DNA from: Astragalus membranaceus
Lineage: Eukaryota > Streptophyta > Magnoliopsida > Fabales > Fabaceae
Length of the DNA: 64,000 bases
Reading direction: 5' to 3'
NCBI GenBank assembly: GCA_039519185.1
Contig: CM076847.1
Span: 46,941,708 to 47,005,707, forward strand
Part shown: piece after piece, positions 32,235 to 42,420 of the stretch
Position numbering within the stretch: position 1 is the first letter of the stretch
How the letters are laid out: each line of letters opens with the position of its first letter
Program-made: the position numbers and the translations under genes
The notes under the pieces: model-generated
The model's input: the letters and a program-made list of their open reading frames with translations, nothing else
The model's database searches: none
What the model was told of the DNA's origin: nothing

Positions 32235-32250
32235 CCCACTGTGGTCGCCA
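32235..32250 (-). other. Tat1 primer-binding site
   Basis: On the minus strand TGGCGACCACAGTGGG directly follows the 5' LTR end (ACAGAACA plus one base). Tat2 has the identical sequence at 42377-42392. It would pair with a tRNA ending CCCACTGTGGTCGCCA, probably tRNA-Arg as in other Tat elements; I could not verify the tRNA. Confidence 0.75.
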
Positions 32251-32251
32251 A

Positions 32252-32574
32252 TGTTCTGTACCTTACCTTGAGACTGGTATCCGATCCTAGATACCTAGTC
32301 AGATCCAAGATAGTTGGTAATCCAGCTCCTGATCAATCTGAGTCTGGCTCCGATCCGGGGTTGTGGGTGCCTGCAATGACACTCCGACGCTCAAGTCAGC
32401 GAGTGGACTGATTGCAAGTTAGATGGTTGGAGAGTGTGTACCTTTAATGCTAGCATTGAATGCTTATTTATAGGTTTTGGGGATCAATGGGAACCATTGG
32501 ATCTAGGTTTTTGATCTCTTCCATTGGTTGATGGATTTGCATTTGGTGTTGGGTTTTGAGCACAAAGGCCCAAT
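32252..32574 (-). repeat. Tat1 5' LTR, proximal part
   Basis: On the plus strand it starts TGTTCTGTACC. A minus-strand TATA box (TATAAATA) lies at about 32464-32471. The right boundary is unclear because a Tekay-type remnant adjoins near 32575. Confidence 0.6.
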
Positions 32575-33290
32575 CCGTAACACAAATCAAGGGACATGCA
32601 TGAAGATGAACTCCTCCCCCTCTCTTCCCTCTCCTCGAGTTCTCTTCCTCTCTTCTCTCAACTTCTTTCTTCTTTCTCTTTTCTAAAATTTTGAATTTGA
32701 ACTTGTGTGGGTGTGTGTGAAAGTGAGTGAGTCTTTTTTTTTGGTGTGTCAAAATCCTATTTTACTCTTGCTCTAACTTACTAACACTCATACTTACTTA
32801 ATTCCCAAAATTTTAATAACCCATAAAATACCAATTATTCACAAGCACACAATTCACAACAAGCATATATCAAATAATTCAACAATCAATTAAAATAATT
32901 AAAACAAAAATTTTGGGGGTGTTACATTTCACCCCAACTTGAAAAAATTTTGTCCTCAAATTTTTTGTTAAGTCTTACCTTTAAGGGGGATCGGCTGATA
33001 AGTCTCTTCTCCCTTTTTCTTCTTAGCATCCAATATATAAACTCTTCCTTGAGTCGGATTAGTAGCTTCAACTAGCTTCTTCCTCTTGTTTTGCTGGAAA
33101 TCCCTAGCATAATGACCCTGTTTCTTACAATATTACCACTGAGAAGATCCACTACGATACGCTCCTTTGTGATATCTCCCACACTTGGCACATTTCCCCA
33201 TCTTTGGCACTTCAGGTGTAGAAACTTGTTCGTCTTGGTCACTTTCCTCATTAGACTCCGAAGATTGACTAGGTGCCCAGTTGTCTTATC
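32575..33290 (-). mobile_element. Tekay-type remnant: Gag knuckle fragment, pol end and LTR piece
   Basis: Reading leftwards: a Gag piece with one CCHC knuckle (CKKQGHYARDF, last Cys lost) and KRKKLVEATNPTQGRVYIL; then directly the end of pol (FEDKIF-like), a degraded polypurine stretch (AGTTGGGGTGAAA), and an LTR starting TGTAACACCCCC at 32927. Nearly all of pol is missing. The LTR's far end near 32575 is a guess from a decayed GTAACAC. Confidence 0.6.
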
Positions 33291-33469
33291 CTTACTGATG
33301 TTCCCCTCAGTTTGGAAGAAGAAGCAATTCGGCATGGCCGACTTGGGCGTTTCGTCCGGGCATGACCGGGGGAAAGTCGATCGGGCCGAGATCACCAATC
33401 AAGAAGTTCAACTTGTGCCTTGTGAAATTTGAGTCAGCTTTCAAGCCAAGGCCACTCCAACAGAGATGA

Positions 33470-33806
33470 CCTTGGCTTTGGGGGAAACTGTTCCGACCTG
33501 GGTCGAGCTCACCCCCTACTCCAGCCCATAACTATGATTTAAAGGGACCCATGCGCCCGAATAACAACATCATTCTTGGAGATCATTTGGCATCTCATCG
33601 AACGATCAAGATCCAACCTCGGTTCATGCACTTGGTAGAACCGGGTCACGTTATTGACACAATTCCCTATAAATATGTTGTCCCTCTGAGTTGGTTTGGC
33701 GTGGAGTGTGTGCAGGTGCCACCCCCTCGTTAGATCAACATGACAGAGCATCACCTGTGCAGATCCGACTTACAACCTCGGCAGCATCTTGGCCCCACAA
33801 GCAAAA
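33470..33806 (+). repeat. Possible Tat-type PPT and LTR remnant
   Basis: CTTTGGGGGAAAC before TGTTCC (33489) resembles the Tat2 polypurine tract and LTR start (CTTGGGGGGCAAC, TGTTCTGG). TATAAATA follows at 33671-33678 and GTGCAGGTGCCACC at 33711-33724, similar to TTTGCAGGTACCACC in Tat2. The right end is undefined. The preceding 33300-33470 shows nothing else assignable. Confidence 0.4.
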
Positions 33807-33840
33807 TCAATTTCAGCTTCTATGACAGTTCACCACCTTA

Positions 33841-35170
33841 TTGTTTTTGTGCACTTTAATTAGCGAAACATTTGACGTTCTCGGCGATGAGGACTTGAAG
33901 AAGACTTTGGTGTCTTTTATATGTGTTTGTTGGAAACAATTCAAGACAACACTCACAACCAAAATTTTCTTTGGCCCGAGGGATAAATACAGTGAAACAA
34001 CCCCATGTGACAAGTGTAGGAACATATCTACTAAGACATAGGCCACATTTGTTCGGATTCGTCTAACTCTGAAGTTCTTGGTATTGTTTTAACCAACAGT
34101 CTTTTAGTTTCTTAAACATTATCGATTTGTTAATTAATTTAATATGCCCTTACTAATATGTGTGTGTTTAAATATCATTTTAGTCCCTGAAAATATACCA
34201 TTTTTTAGCACCTGTAAAAAAATTGTATTTCTGTCCCTGTAATTTCTAAAACCATCACTTTTAGTCCCTAAAGTATTTTATGTGTTTAAAAAAGTTGTGG
34301 GGGGCTTTTTTAGTCACTGCAAATATAGGAAATTTTCATTTTAGTCCCTACAAAAATAGCAAACTTTTCGTTTTAGTCCCTACCCACATAATAAAAAAAG
34401 CCAAATCACATTATTAAACATAAAAAACACTTTAGGGACTAAAAGTGATGGTTTTTAAAATTACAGGGACAAAAACAAAAAACAAATTTACAAAGACTAT
34501 AATCAAAACACACTATATTTGTACGGACTAAAATGATATTTAACCCTATTTGTGTGTTCGTTGTAACAGGAGAAAAGAGAAAAAGCCAAGAAAAATCAAG
34601 GAAATAATAAATAGGCAGAATTACTCTCAGATGTTTTAAGTTGAAGCATAAGATGAAGGAGGAGCAGGAAAAAAATCGAGAGGAGTCCAGTGATCCAAAC
34701 TTGGAGGTGAAGCCTACATCTCTTAAGCGACATGAGCTATGGAGGATTTCCCACAAAAAGAAGTTGGGATCTTATACAAACAAGAAGTTAGCATTGTTTG
34801 CATCCAAGAATGTAAGAGTTTTAATTAATCACATATTCAATTGATTGTGATTTTAATTAATTCAATTCTTACACATGCACATATTTTTGATGTAGGATTA
34901 ACTTATGGATATGAGCAGCGACTTATCTTTGGTTCCACCGGGGAAATAATTATATCTAGACTGCTGCCAATGGAACTCCTGAGCATCTCGATTGTGTTGG
35001 GGCAGCTAGAAGAGGTGTCAGGCCAAAGAAATTCTTTAAAGGTGTTGCACATTCTAGCTCGAGCAGCTCACAAGTTGATCTAGAGCAAATGATGAAACAA
35101 GTGGAGAAAAAGTTCATAAAGAATATGGAAGCGATTTTGAAAGGGCAGGTTAATAAGGAGGTGACAAGTA
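33841..35170 (+). pseudogene. CACTA (En/Spm, Ptta-type) transposon protein remnant
   Basis: First block 33850-34075: FDVLGDEDLKKTLVSFI then CWKQFKTTLTTKIFFGP, the WxQFKTxLT signature of Ptta/En/Spm proteins. After the MITE-like insertion a second block (34570-34830) has EKAKKNQGNN and RHELWRISHKKKLGSYTNKK, the typical RHExW motif. A third block (34960-35165) reads NGTPEHLDCVGAARRGVRPK followed by a coiled-coil-like LEQMMKQVEKKFIKNMEAIL. Frames change between blocks, and stops are present. Confidence 0.6.
34168..34548. mobile_element. Foldback/MITE-like element within the CACTA remnant
   Basis: Left end TTAAATATCATTTTAGTCC and right end GGACTAAAATGATATTTAA are inverted repeats. Inner arms also pair (ACCATCACTTTTAGTCCCT with AGGGACTAAAAGTGATGGT), so most of the 380 bases fold back. 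GGGTTAAATAT...TTAGTCC ends are common in eudicot (notably legume) Mutator-like MITEs. Flanks tatgtgtgt and tttgtgtgt could be a decayed 9-bp duplication. Confidence 0.7.
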
Positions 35171-36660
35171 TATGTTTATATTACGAAATCTTAAATACCA
35201 ACTTAATTTATATCTATGTTTACTTAGATAGTCTATTTATACAACAAATGGTTATATGGTCAATTGCGGTCACAACAACCCTAGGATCTACCAACCATGT
35301 CATGTGGAGGAGTAGGTTAGACTCGATTGGCTGAGAGAGATCATCATGAAGGGATATGTTGATCAGAGTATCACGATAATGTTGGATCATGAAGCGCGTC
35401 TTTGTTTTGTCTCTTTCATAGAACTCAGCGACATGGCTTCTGTTGTAGAGTGTCTTAAGTTATGCCAATTGGGCATATAGTGCACGTAAGTAGTAAAATT
35501 TGTTTCCTCAGTACATTTCTTTCGTTTTTATATATTAATTAACTTGAAAAAAATGTTATGTGATAAAAGTTATCAGTATGGCCTAGGTGTTGAATGAGGT
35601 ACCAATGGGGTACTAATGACTTATTGGATTAGAGTGTGCCATTTAAAACTACTTTGAAGGGCTATCATACAAGCACAATTTATGCATACATTCAAGAAAG
35701 GATGGCCAGCAATAAGAAAGTATATTAGAACACCTTTGCCAGGGAGATTGAGGGTCCTTCTCGGTCTTCCATATCCCTTCTCGATACTCTGGAACCCTTC
35801 TCGGTCTTTTGGGGTCTAGGTCGGCGATTTTCGTACACCCCCGCTACACACCCCTTTGAGCTATGAGCCCTTCTGGGTCTTCCATATCCCAACGCTATGG
35901 CTTATTTGTAGTTGCTTGACCAACTGACCCCTCAATTTATGAGGTTTGCACACGCCCTCTGGTTTTTGTCAAAGTTTTGGTATGCTTCTACTTCTCATGG
36001 GCATTTATTTCTTAATTGAATGCACTCCCGACTGCTTCTCGTTTGGCTTGTGTATAAATGGAGCTTTCCTTATCCTTTTGGTGTTGTGTTCGCTGCTCTT
36101 TGATGATGTCGAAACACTAGTTGTTGGTTCCTCTGTGATCTCAGTTGGAGTTGTGCGGAGTACCTAATGGTCATCTTGTTCCTCTTCATGCACCATCAAA
36201 TTTGAGGATCGGCCTATGGGGCGTTTGTCCATTCCTCCAGCTCTTCAGTTGCGCCTTTGCGTTGACTTTTCTGGGTTGACAGTGACAGCTGCTATTGGTG
36301 ACGCGGCTTGGATTTTTCTCCAAACTTGCATCTTTGTTGCCAATGAGGGGTTTCTTTTTTATTTGTGGACCTGACAGGCTTGTAGTTTCCTTTCTAGGCT
36401 CTTTTGCTTTAGCAGCTCCTCGGCGTGCTTTTGATTTTTGATTTGTAGTAGGATGTTTTGTACTTTGTTTGCTCGTCTTCAGCCCTTCTGGGATTGGATT
36501 TGTATATGTATGAAATATAATGATTTCTTCTGTTTGGCGTTTTTTCCCCTGCTCCTTTTTTCGCGTCATTGGGATTTGAATATGCGTCAGTCGATCAGTT
36601 GCATCTTTGTGACAGACCGGCGTCACAGATTGAAATGACGCATTGGCTTCTACAGCATGC
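35171..36660. other. Unassigned region
   Basis: About 1.5 kb with no convincing gene. 35180-35700 may be further CACTA sequence. At 35750-35900 the motif CCCTTCTCGGTCTTCC recurs three to four times in C/T-rich DNA. 36000-36650 has only short ORFs without recognisable motifs. Confidence 0.5.
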
Positions 36661-36671
36661 TTGCATCGTCC

Positions 36672-36679
36672 CTATAAAA
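36672..36679 (+). promoter_or_regulatory. TATA box of the Tat3 antisense ORF
   Basis: CCTATAAAAAAC about 100 bases before the aORF ATG (36778), with a T-rich stretch and TTTTCAG just before the ATG suggesting a 5' UTR splice acceptor. Tat2 has a TATA box in the same relative place. Confidence 0.5.
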
Positions 36680-36777
36680 AACGAGGGTTGTAGGGTTTCC
36701 CTTTCCTTTCTTCATTGTGTTCATTTTGTGTTGTGCATTCTTATTGCATTTTTGCACGTTTGTTTTCAGATAGGATA

Positions 36778-38820
36778 ATGTCATGCGAGATGGACGAAGA
36801 GGCCTCCGCTGGTGGTGATCTCTTCGTGCTGTCCTCGGATGAGGAGACTTTTGAGGTTGTACCCTTCTCATCTTTGGTGGCGCTGGGTAATGCGCCAGTG
36901 CAGCGTGCTTGCTCGTGGTGGTTCCTTTGCCTCCTTGGAGCAATTAGATGAGATATGGAGGATGTTGGAGAATCATTTCCGTCTACAAGTTACTATTCCC
37001 AAAGCGGAGTGATGGTACTACGAAATAAAGGATACCTGTCGGCGTCTTGGTTTTTCTATGGATAGGCTTTCGTGCATGAGTCTTTTCTTCCTTCTGCGCT
37101 GCTCAGTATTAATGGGTGTCGTCCGAGGTATTATCTATGAATTCCGTGCTCCTTTCGGAGGCCAATTTGGGAGATCTTCAAGGGTTGATTTCTGCTGATC
37201 ATGGTCGTGGTGAAGTGTGGTTGATTCAACCGATGCGGGTGTGCGATAGGGTTTGTTTTGTTTTTGATGAGGTAGAGTTCGACATACATGCAAAGTTAGT
37301 TATGTATGAGGTCTTGATGAACGCCATTGGCATGGAGGTTCCTTTTTCAACATTTGAGGTGAATGTCTTGCGTTTTCTAAACGATGCACTACTTCATCCT
37401 GAGGGCTGGGCTTGGATTCAGGTTTAGCAACATTTGGCTGACTATATAGGCGTCTGGCCATTGCTTTGGCTGTTCTCCGCATTTTCTGGGCTGCTAGATC
37501 TTCTCCGCCTGAACCTCTCAAACAAGGCTTGGCCAGACTTACTCAGAAGAAGAGGTTCTTTACTCCCCTTGGGGATTCTTTTGAAGGTTTTCAATGCAGA
37601 TATTTTAATGTGGTTGCGGCAGCATGCTTGCATGTCAGCGCCTTCGTCGTGAGGGTGTCAACGACCTTGGTGTGTATAACTTTCCGCTTTTGTGGCAAAA
37701 GGATTGGCCGTTGGTGGGTCGGGTCGATTGTATCTAGACTTTGTGCTGAAGAGTTGGATCTTGATCAGTGGGTTACCCAACTTGCTTCCCTGTTGCAGTT
37801 CAAGGACTAGGGCTTGGCTCGGTACATCGATACTGATGTCATAATAGTGGGGAGGTCGAGAAAGTTGCTAGTAAGTGTTCTTTCCTTTTCTTGTGATTCT
37901 AATAGGTAGTTGTTCTCTATTTATCTAAAAGAATATGCTCTTTTTTAGGGACTATGAGGCGGTTGGGTCGGTTTGAGGTTTTGACGTCGCAACTCTCAAA
38001 ATTGTTTGAAGGCACTTAAGGTTGGGCGTGACTCAAGTGGAGATACTACCTCATTTCCCTCAGTATTTGATGTCGGGTGGGATTATCGTCACGATGGTCA
38101 TGCCTGAGGATACTGCCCCAATGATTGTTGATGTTGGTGGCTCTTCGAATCTTGTTGGTTCTAAACCAGCTGACTTCAAGTGCAACTGTCAGAGGGCCTG
38201 TCGGTTTGTTGATCGCTTGGTTGTTATTGCAGAGGAGAAAGGGGATGTGCAGACCCATGTTGATGATGTTTCTAAGGGTGGCCCTTTTCATTTTGTTGAG
38301 GTCGTATCTCATCGCGGGTTGGAGCTTGAGCGGGAGGTTCGTCGTCTACCGCGAAAGGTAGAGTTTGCTTCGAGTGATCATGTTGCCCAGCTATGCTTGT
38401 GCATTCATCATTTGGAGACCGAGCTTTTAGACAAGGATACTAAGTTGGAAAATACCGAGAATATAGAGGCTTTGGTGAGGGAAGCCGAGGAAATTAGAAT
38501 GTCTACTGCAAAGGAGGTTGATGAGCAGGAGGCACTTTATCTCTTGGAAGAGCATGATAGGAAAGATTCAGAGATTGAACTTGCCGCACTTGCATCCGAA
38601 GCCGAGGATCTTAAGCGTCGGGAACGAGTGGCTTGGGAGAGAGGAATTGCAACGAGCTCGTCAAGGGGTAGCTGAGCTCGGGGACTTGGGAGAGAGGAAT
38701 TCCGGACTGGTGTTGGAAATAGATCGAGGATCGCTCTGCTCAACTGGCTTCACTCGAGGAGAAACACCGAGCAGAAAATGGGGAGTGGGCCGAGTTTGGG
38801 TTTCAAAAGTTTCGTGATTG
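36778..38820 (+). pseudogene. Tat3 antisense ORF, degraded
   Basis: Segments in order: an acidic start (MDEEASAGGDLFVLSSDEET); the conserved core FSTFEVNVLRFLNDALLHPEGWAWIQ, equivalent to QRQVLRYLQ...NPNAWAFLQ in Tat2; a stop TAG (37425-37427); RFFTPLGDSFEGFQCRYFNV; NFPLLWQKDWP; CAEELDLDQWVTQL; then an inferred intron 37871-37948. The C-terminal segment 38022-38675 is a 200-residue acidic, heptad-rich region (probable coiled coil). Several frameshifts separate the pieces. Same family as the Tat1 and Tat2 aORFs; function unknown. Confidence 0.6.
37871..37948 (+). other. Inferred aORF intron (78 bp) in Tat3
   Basis: GTAAGTGTTC donor and CTTTTTTAG acceptor, T-rich interior, located between the conserved core and the coiled coil exactly as in Tat1 and Tat2. 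Confidence 0.55.
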
Positions 38821-39249
38821 CTATAAGCAGATTTTTGACTGCAATGGTTGGCCGGAGTTAGTCCTCTGCATGAAGTGAGAAAAGAGGGTAACCTAGTGGA
38901 TGCAGTCTCCAACAAGACTATTGTTCGGCTGTCTTAGGTTATTTATCTTTTTCCCTTTTGTTTATTTTGAACGTTATGTTCCTCGGTAGCCCTTCGCGGC
39001 TTGATTTTTTTGTAATTAATGGCTTTTTCTTTGAAAACGTTCTTAATGTTTTCAACCCTGTAGTGTGGCTACTGAGCGATTGTGGCTGTTCTTTCTATCA
39101 AGTTGATTGGAAAGCTGTTATCCAGAATTCACACAGAGAAGTTCCTTTGCCATTACCTTTCGATCTTTTTCCGGTTTCACTTATGTATTCGTCACTACCC
39201 ATTTGGTCATGCCAAGGTAGGTCTTGTGTTGCTTTGTGGCAGTAATGAG

Positions 39250-39775
39250 AATCGAGTCATTTGCTCGGGTTTGGTCAAGGCTCTTCACCTTGACCCCCTC
39301 CTGAATAAGATCAGGGGAAACCCAACATACCGTCCTAGGATGGAGAGGGGAATCGAGTCGTAGCTTGGGTTTGGTCAAGGCTCTTCACCTTGACCCTCTC
39401 CTGAATTAGATCAGGGGAAACCCAACGTAACGCCCTAGGACGGAGAGGGAGAGTGAGTCGTAGCTCTGGTTTTATCAAGGCTCTTCACCTTGACCTCCTC
39501 TTGAATTAGATAAGGGGAAACCCAACGTACTGCCCTTGGATGGAGAAGGAAATCGAGTCGTAGCTCGGGTTTGGTCAATGGACTTCACCTTGACCCCCTC
39601 CTGAATTACTTCAGGGGAAACCCAATCTACCGCTCTAGGACAGAGAGGGAAACCGAGTCGTAGCTCGGGTTTGGTCAAGACTCTTCACCTTGACCCCCTT
39701 CTGAATTAAATCAGGGGAAACCCACTGTACCGCCCTAGGATGGTGAGGGAAAATTGAGTCATGGCTCGGGTGTTG
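39250..39775. repeat. Tandem repeat, 100-bp unit, about 5 copies
   Basis: TTGGTCAAGG or variants begin at 39271, 39371, 39471, 39571 and 39671. Each unit has CTCTTCACCTTGACC, GATCAGGGGAAACCCAACGT and GGAGAGGGAATCGAGTCGTA. It lies just downstream of the Tat3 aORF. Short minus-strand ORFs over it are artefacts. The 38820-39250 stretch before it holds nothing I recognise. Confidence 0.93.
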
Positions 39776-39914
39776 TTTGCCTGTTGTGCAAGTTCCAACT
39801 CGTCGTCTGAAAGTAAGACATCATTGATTAATTGATTAGCAAAATAAGACAATTAGATACTTCATGGCTTTTGGCCTTATCCCCGCCATGGCCTTTTGAT
39901 TTTGATTATCCTCG

Positions 39915-40636
39915 TGTTTACCGTGGATTTTGTTAAACACCGCTAGTATCCAGTTTGGTTTACTTGCGGGATCAACTAGTAAATCCCAAGACAGTTTGGA
40001 TAAAAGTTGTTTAGAAAACACGGGTTTCTTACGGGTTAAGTTAAAGAAAAGAAAAAAAATTCAATGTTTCTTGCGAAACTAATGAATTATTCCAGAAAAG
40101 AAGAGAATTGCGTAAAACAAAGAAGGCAAAAAGTGCAGGAATTGAAAATAAACAAAGTAAAATTGCATTAAAAAGAGAAAAGTGGTACACAATCATACAT
40201 TGCTTCTCTGGGCTCGTTTTTCGCTTTAACTTGGAAGTAGAGCGTGAGAATTTGTGTAATGAGTTTGTGTCCTGTTTTCCTTATGGAAAAATACTATATA
40301 TACAAAGAGGAAAACATAAACTGCCTAAAACTGCTAAGAAATTCAAAAACTATAACTGCTATATACAATTTGACCATATAACTGCCTACGCCTTCGACAG
40401 CATCATTGCTCTGGTCTTCGACCAAACTCCTTGGCTTTAACCTCCGACCAATCTTCTTAACTTCTTTCTCGTCGAAACTTTGCCTTTAAACTCTCAGTTT
40501 CATTAAGTCTTGGGCATAGTCGAAAATATTCTTCAAAATGCCTTCTCAATGTCAAATATCAACATTTCTTCTTTAAAATTACAAATCAACATCGTTGACT
40601 GCATTTAATTGAGCCTTTCGAAAATGCAGGCTAACA
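39915..40636 (-). repeat. Tat4 3' LTR
   Basis: 722 bp, TGTTTACC...GGCTAACA on the plus strand, matched by 55874-56592. A plus-strand TTGCCCCCCAAAAA (40639-40652) next to it is the polypurine tract read on minus. Confidence 0.88.
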
Positions 40637-40698
40637 AATTGCCCCCCAAAAATGTCGTTTTCGACTGAGGCATAAACGAAGATAGAAAATGACGTTTT

Positions 40699-41241
40699 TT
40701 GAGAACATTCCCAAACAATTGTGTCAAATCACTTAACAATCCTTCATCCAATGAATCTCTTATTACCTTCATTGTTGCATTTGAACATTTCTTGGAGCAA
40801 ATCACAAGGGACTTTGGTAAGAAAAAGAAATATATGGCTATTAAAGAGCGTGAAGTTAAACTGAAAACAGAAACGCAGAATGCAATCGAAGCATCAAGAG
40901 AAAAACTTGCATCTCTACAAGCTCAGTCGGAAGCTGAGATGAAGGCTGTCGAAGAATGTGACCTTGACATTGCCAAATACTGACAAAAAATTCAAGAGCT
41001 TCTGTTGAAGCTTGAGTCAGCAGAAAAGAAGAAGGCTTCAATTCTGAAAAATTTGAAAACTCTAGATGTTTTGGAAACTGAAGTAAACGAAGAAGCAACT
41101 CTCTGCATCGAACATTTGGAAAGGCTGTGCAATTATAAAGCCTCTGTTGACAAGGTAGTCGAAGAAGAGAACTTTATCAATAGGAGATTGGAGAAAGCTA
41201 AGGCTTTATTTGATAACTTAAAGGCCAACCTCATCTTGTAA
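40699..41241 (+). pseudogene. Tat4 antisense ORF, C-terminal coiled-coil part
   Basis: Two in-frame pieces separated by TGA 40981-40983 (likely former CGA). Highly charged with heptad-like repeats (KEREVKLKTETQNAIEASRE, EENFINRRLEKAKALFDNLK). Its orientation and position next to the 3' LTR, antisense to pol, match the other Tat aORFs. The N-terminal conserved core is missing. Confidence 0.6.
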
Positions 41242-41290
41242 TTTATAGCTTTCACTTCTTTGCTCTTTGAATATTTTTGTAATACTTGAA

Positions 41291-41365
41291 TTTGACAATG
41301 CCTTTTGACACTTATATTTCGACAACGCCTTTTGGGTCTTGCATTTGACAATGCCATATTTAAAT
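41291..41365. repeat. Short tandem repeat, 26-27 bp, about 2.7 copies
   Basis: TTTGACAATGCCTTTTGACA, TTTCGACAACGCCTTTTGGG and TTTGACAATGCC start at 41291, 41317 and 41344. It sits between the convergent ends of aORF (41241) and integrase (41372). Confidence 0.65.
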
Positions 41366-41371
41366 TTCTTC

Positions 41372-42050
41372 TTAATCTTGCGTTATTTTAACTTCTTGTA
41401 GCATTGGCTTATACCTTTTTAAGTACTTCCCATTTATACGCATAATTCGACCATCTGCGCCTATTTCTTCTATTTCATAAGCGCCATTAGAAAAGACTTG
41501 TGAAATTTTAAATGGTCCTTCCCAATTTGGTGACCACTTGCCCAAAACTCTATCTTTTTTCTCCATAGGCAAAATGACTTTCCAAACTAAGTCTTCTAAA
41601 GAGAAAGATTTTGACTTAACCTTTTTATTGTAGGCTTTAGCCACTTTTTCTTTTTGCCTTGTAAGCGCGTCTAAGGTAGTTAATCTTTCTTCGTCCCAAT
41701 AATCATCAGATGGAATTTCAAATTGTCTTTGAATCCTGGTTGATTGTAGACAAATTTCGACTGGCAAAACTGCCTCATGCCCAAAAACGAGCCTAAAAGG
41801 AGTAGTACTAATTGACTCCCTAGGAGAATTTCGACAAGCCCATAACACTTGGTCAAGAGTTTTATGTCAATTTTTAGTCTTTTGCCCAATATGCTTCTTT
41901 ATCAAATTATTGATAATTTTATTGGTTGCTTCGACTTGCCCATTAGCTTGCACATAGTATGGTGTCGAACCTAACAATTTGTAACCATTTTTAGCAGCAA
42001 ATTCTACCCTTTTCTGACCAATAAACACTGAACCTTGGTCTGTGGTAATG
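41372..42050 (-). pseudogene. Tat4 integrase, second half
   Basis: From the Tat2 boundary leftwards: ITTDQGSVFIGQKRVEFA (second catalytic Asp), YYVQANGQVEATNKIINNLI (catalytic Glu), a TGA just before HKTL near 41866, then VLWACRNSPRESISTTPFRL, FGHEAVLPVEICLQS, KWSPNWEGPFKISQVF and an end at LQEVKITQD. The first half is at 53531-54180. Divergent from Tat1 and Tat2, so Tat4 belongs to a different Tat subfamily. Confidence 0.85.
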
Positions 42051-42055
42051 GTTTC

Positions 42056-42374
42056 TGTTCTGGAGTGGGCTCGAAGGCCAAATCGTCCAACAGGCCCATC
42101 GCGGCCCAATACCTGACTTGCTCCGCAAGATGCGGCCGGCCCCGAAAAAACCGCAACGGCTAGAACGCCAGCATTATATATACCACACCAGCATGTGGCT
42201 CAGGTACGTTTTACTCACCTTGTGACCACCTGCCCGTTGAAACACCTCTGACTTGAGCATTGGAGTGCCTTTGCAGGTACCACCCGCGTGCGGCCTACAA
42301 CTCGGTCCTTCATCCCAACGACCGAGCAACATCATCAAACAGCAACAACCCATCGTATTGATCAGGTACGATCA
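42056..42374 (+). repeat. Tat2 5' LTR (319 bp)
   Basis: TGTTCTGG...GATCA, with a TATA box TTATATATA at about 42173-42181. Very short for a gypsy element but matched by 53206-53525. Confidence 0.92.
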
Positions 42375-42376
42375 AT

Positions 42377-42392
42377 TGGCGACCACAGTGGG
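42377..42392 (+). other. Tat2 primer-binding site
   Basis: TGGCGACCACAGTGGG two bases after the LTR, identical to Tat1; probable tRNA-Arg primer. Confidence 0.75.
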
Positions 42393-42420
42393 AGACCCGA
42401 GCGCTATTCCACATCAAACC

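Larger units (their letters stand above)
1..32574 (-). mobile_element. Tat1: Tat/Retand-type Ty3/gypsy retrotransposon, truncated by the window edge
   Basis: Gag, protease, RT, RNase H, archaeal-type RNase H and integrase fragments all read leftwards between 32193 and 13755, and an antisense ORF reads rightwards between 1 and 12809. The dual RNase H, the YCxYH...C Gag knuckle and an aORF downstream of pol are known hallmarks of the Tat lineage (Retand-like members). The primer-binding site is at 32235-32250 and part of the 5' LTR lies beyond it; the 3' LTR lies left of the window. Four younger insertions interrupt the element. Every coding segment has nonsense codons, frameshifts or deletions, so this copy is dead. 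Confidence 0.85.

Noticed and set aside
32235..32250. tRNA-like sequence next to LTRs (also 6800, 25048, 42377, 55855, 57807)
   Set aside because: These match only the tRNA 3' end and are primer-binding sites, not tRNA genes.
36186..36626. 146-codon minus-strand ORF rich in Lys and Thr
   Set aside because: No recognisable domain, biased composition, and it lies in the unassigned flank and promoter side of the Tat3 aORF.
42253..42420. Upstream in-frame ATG at 42253 as the Tat2 Gag start
   Set aside because: It lies inside the LTR and upstream of the PBS; ATG 42421 after the PBS is the natural start.
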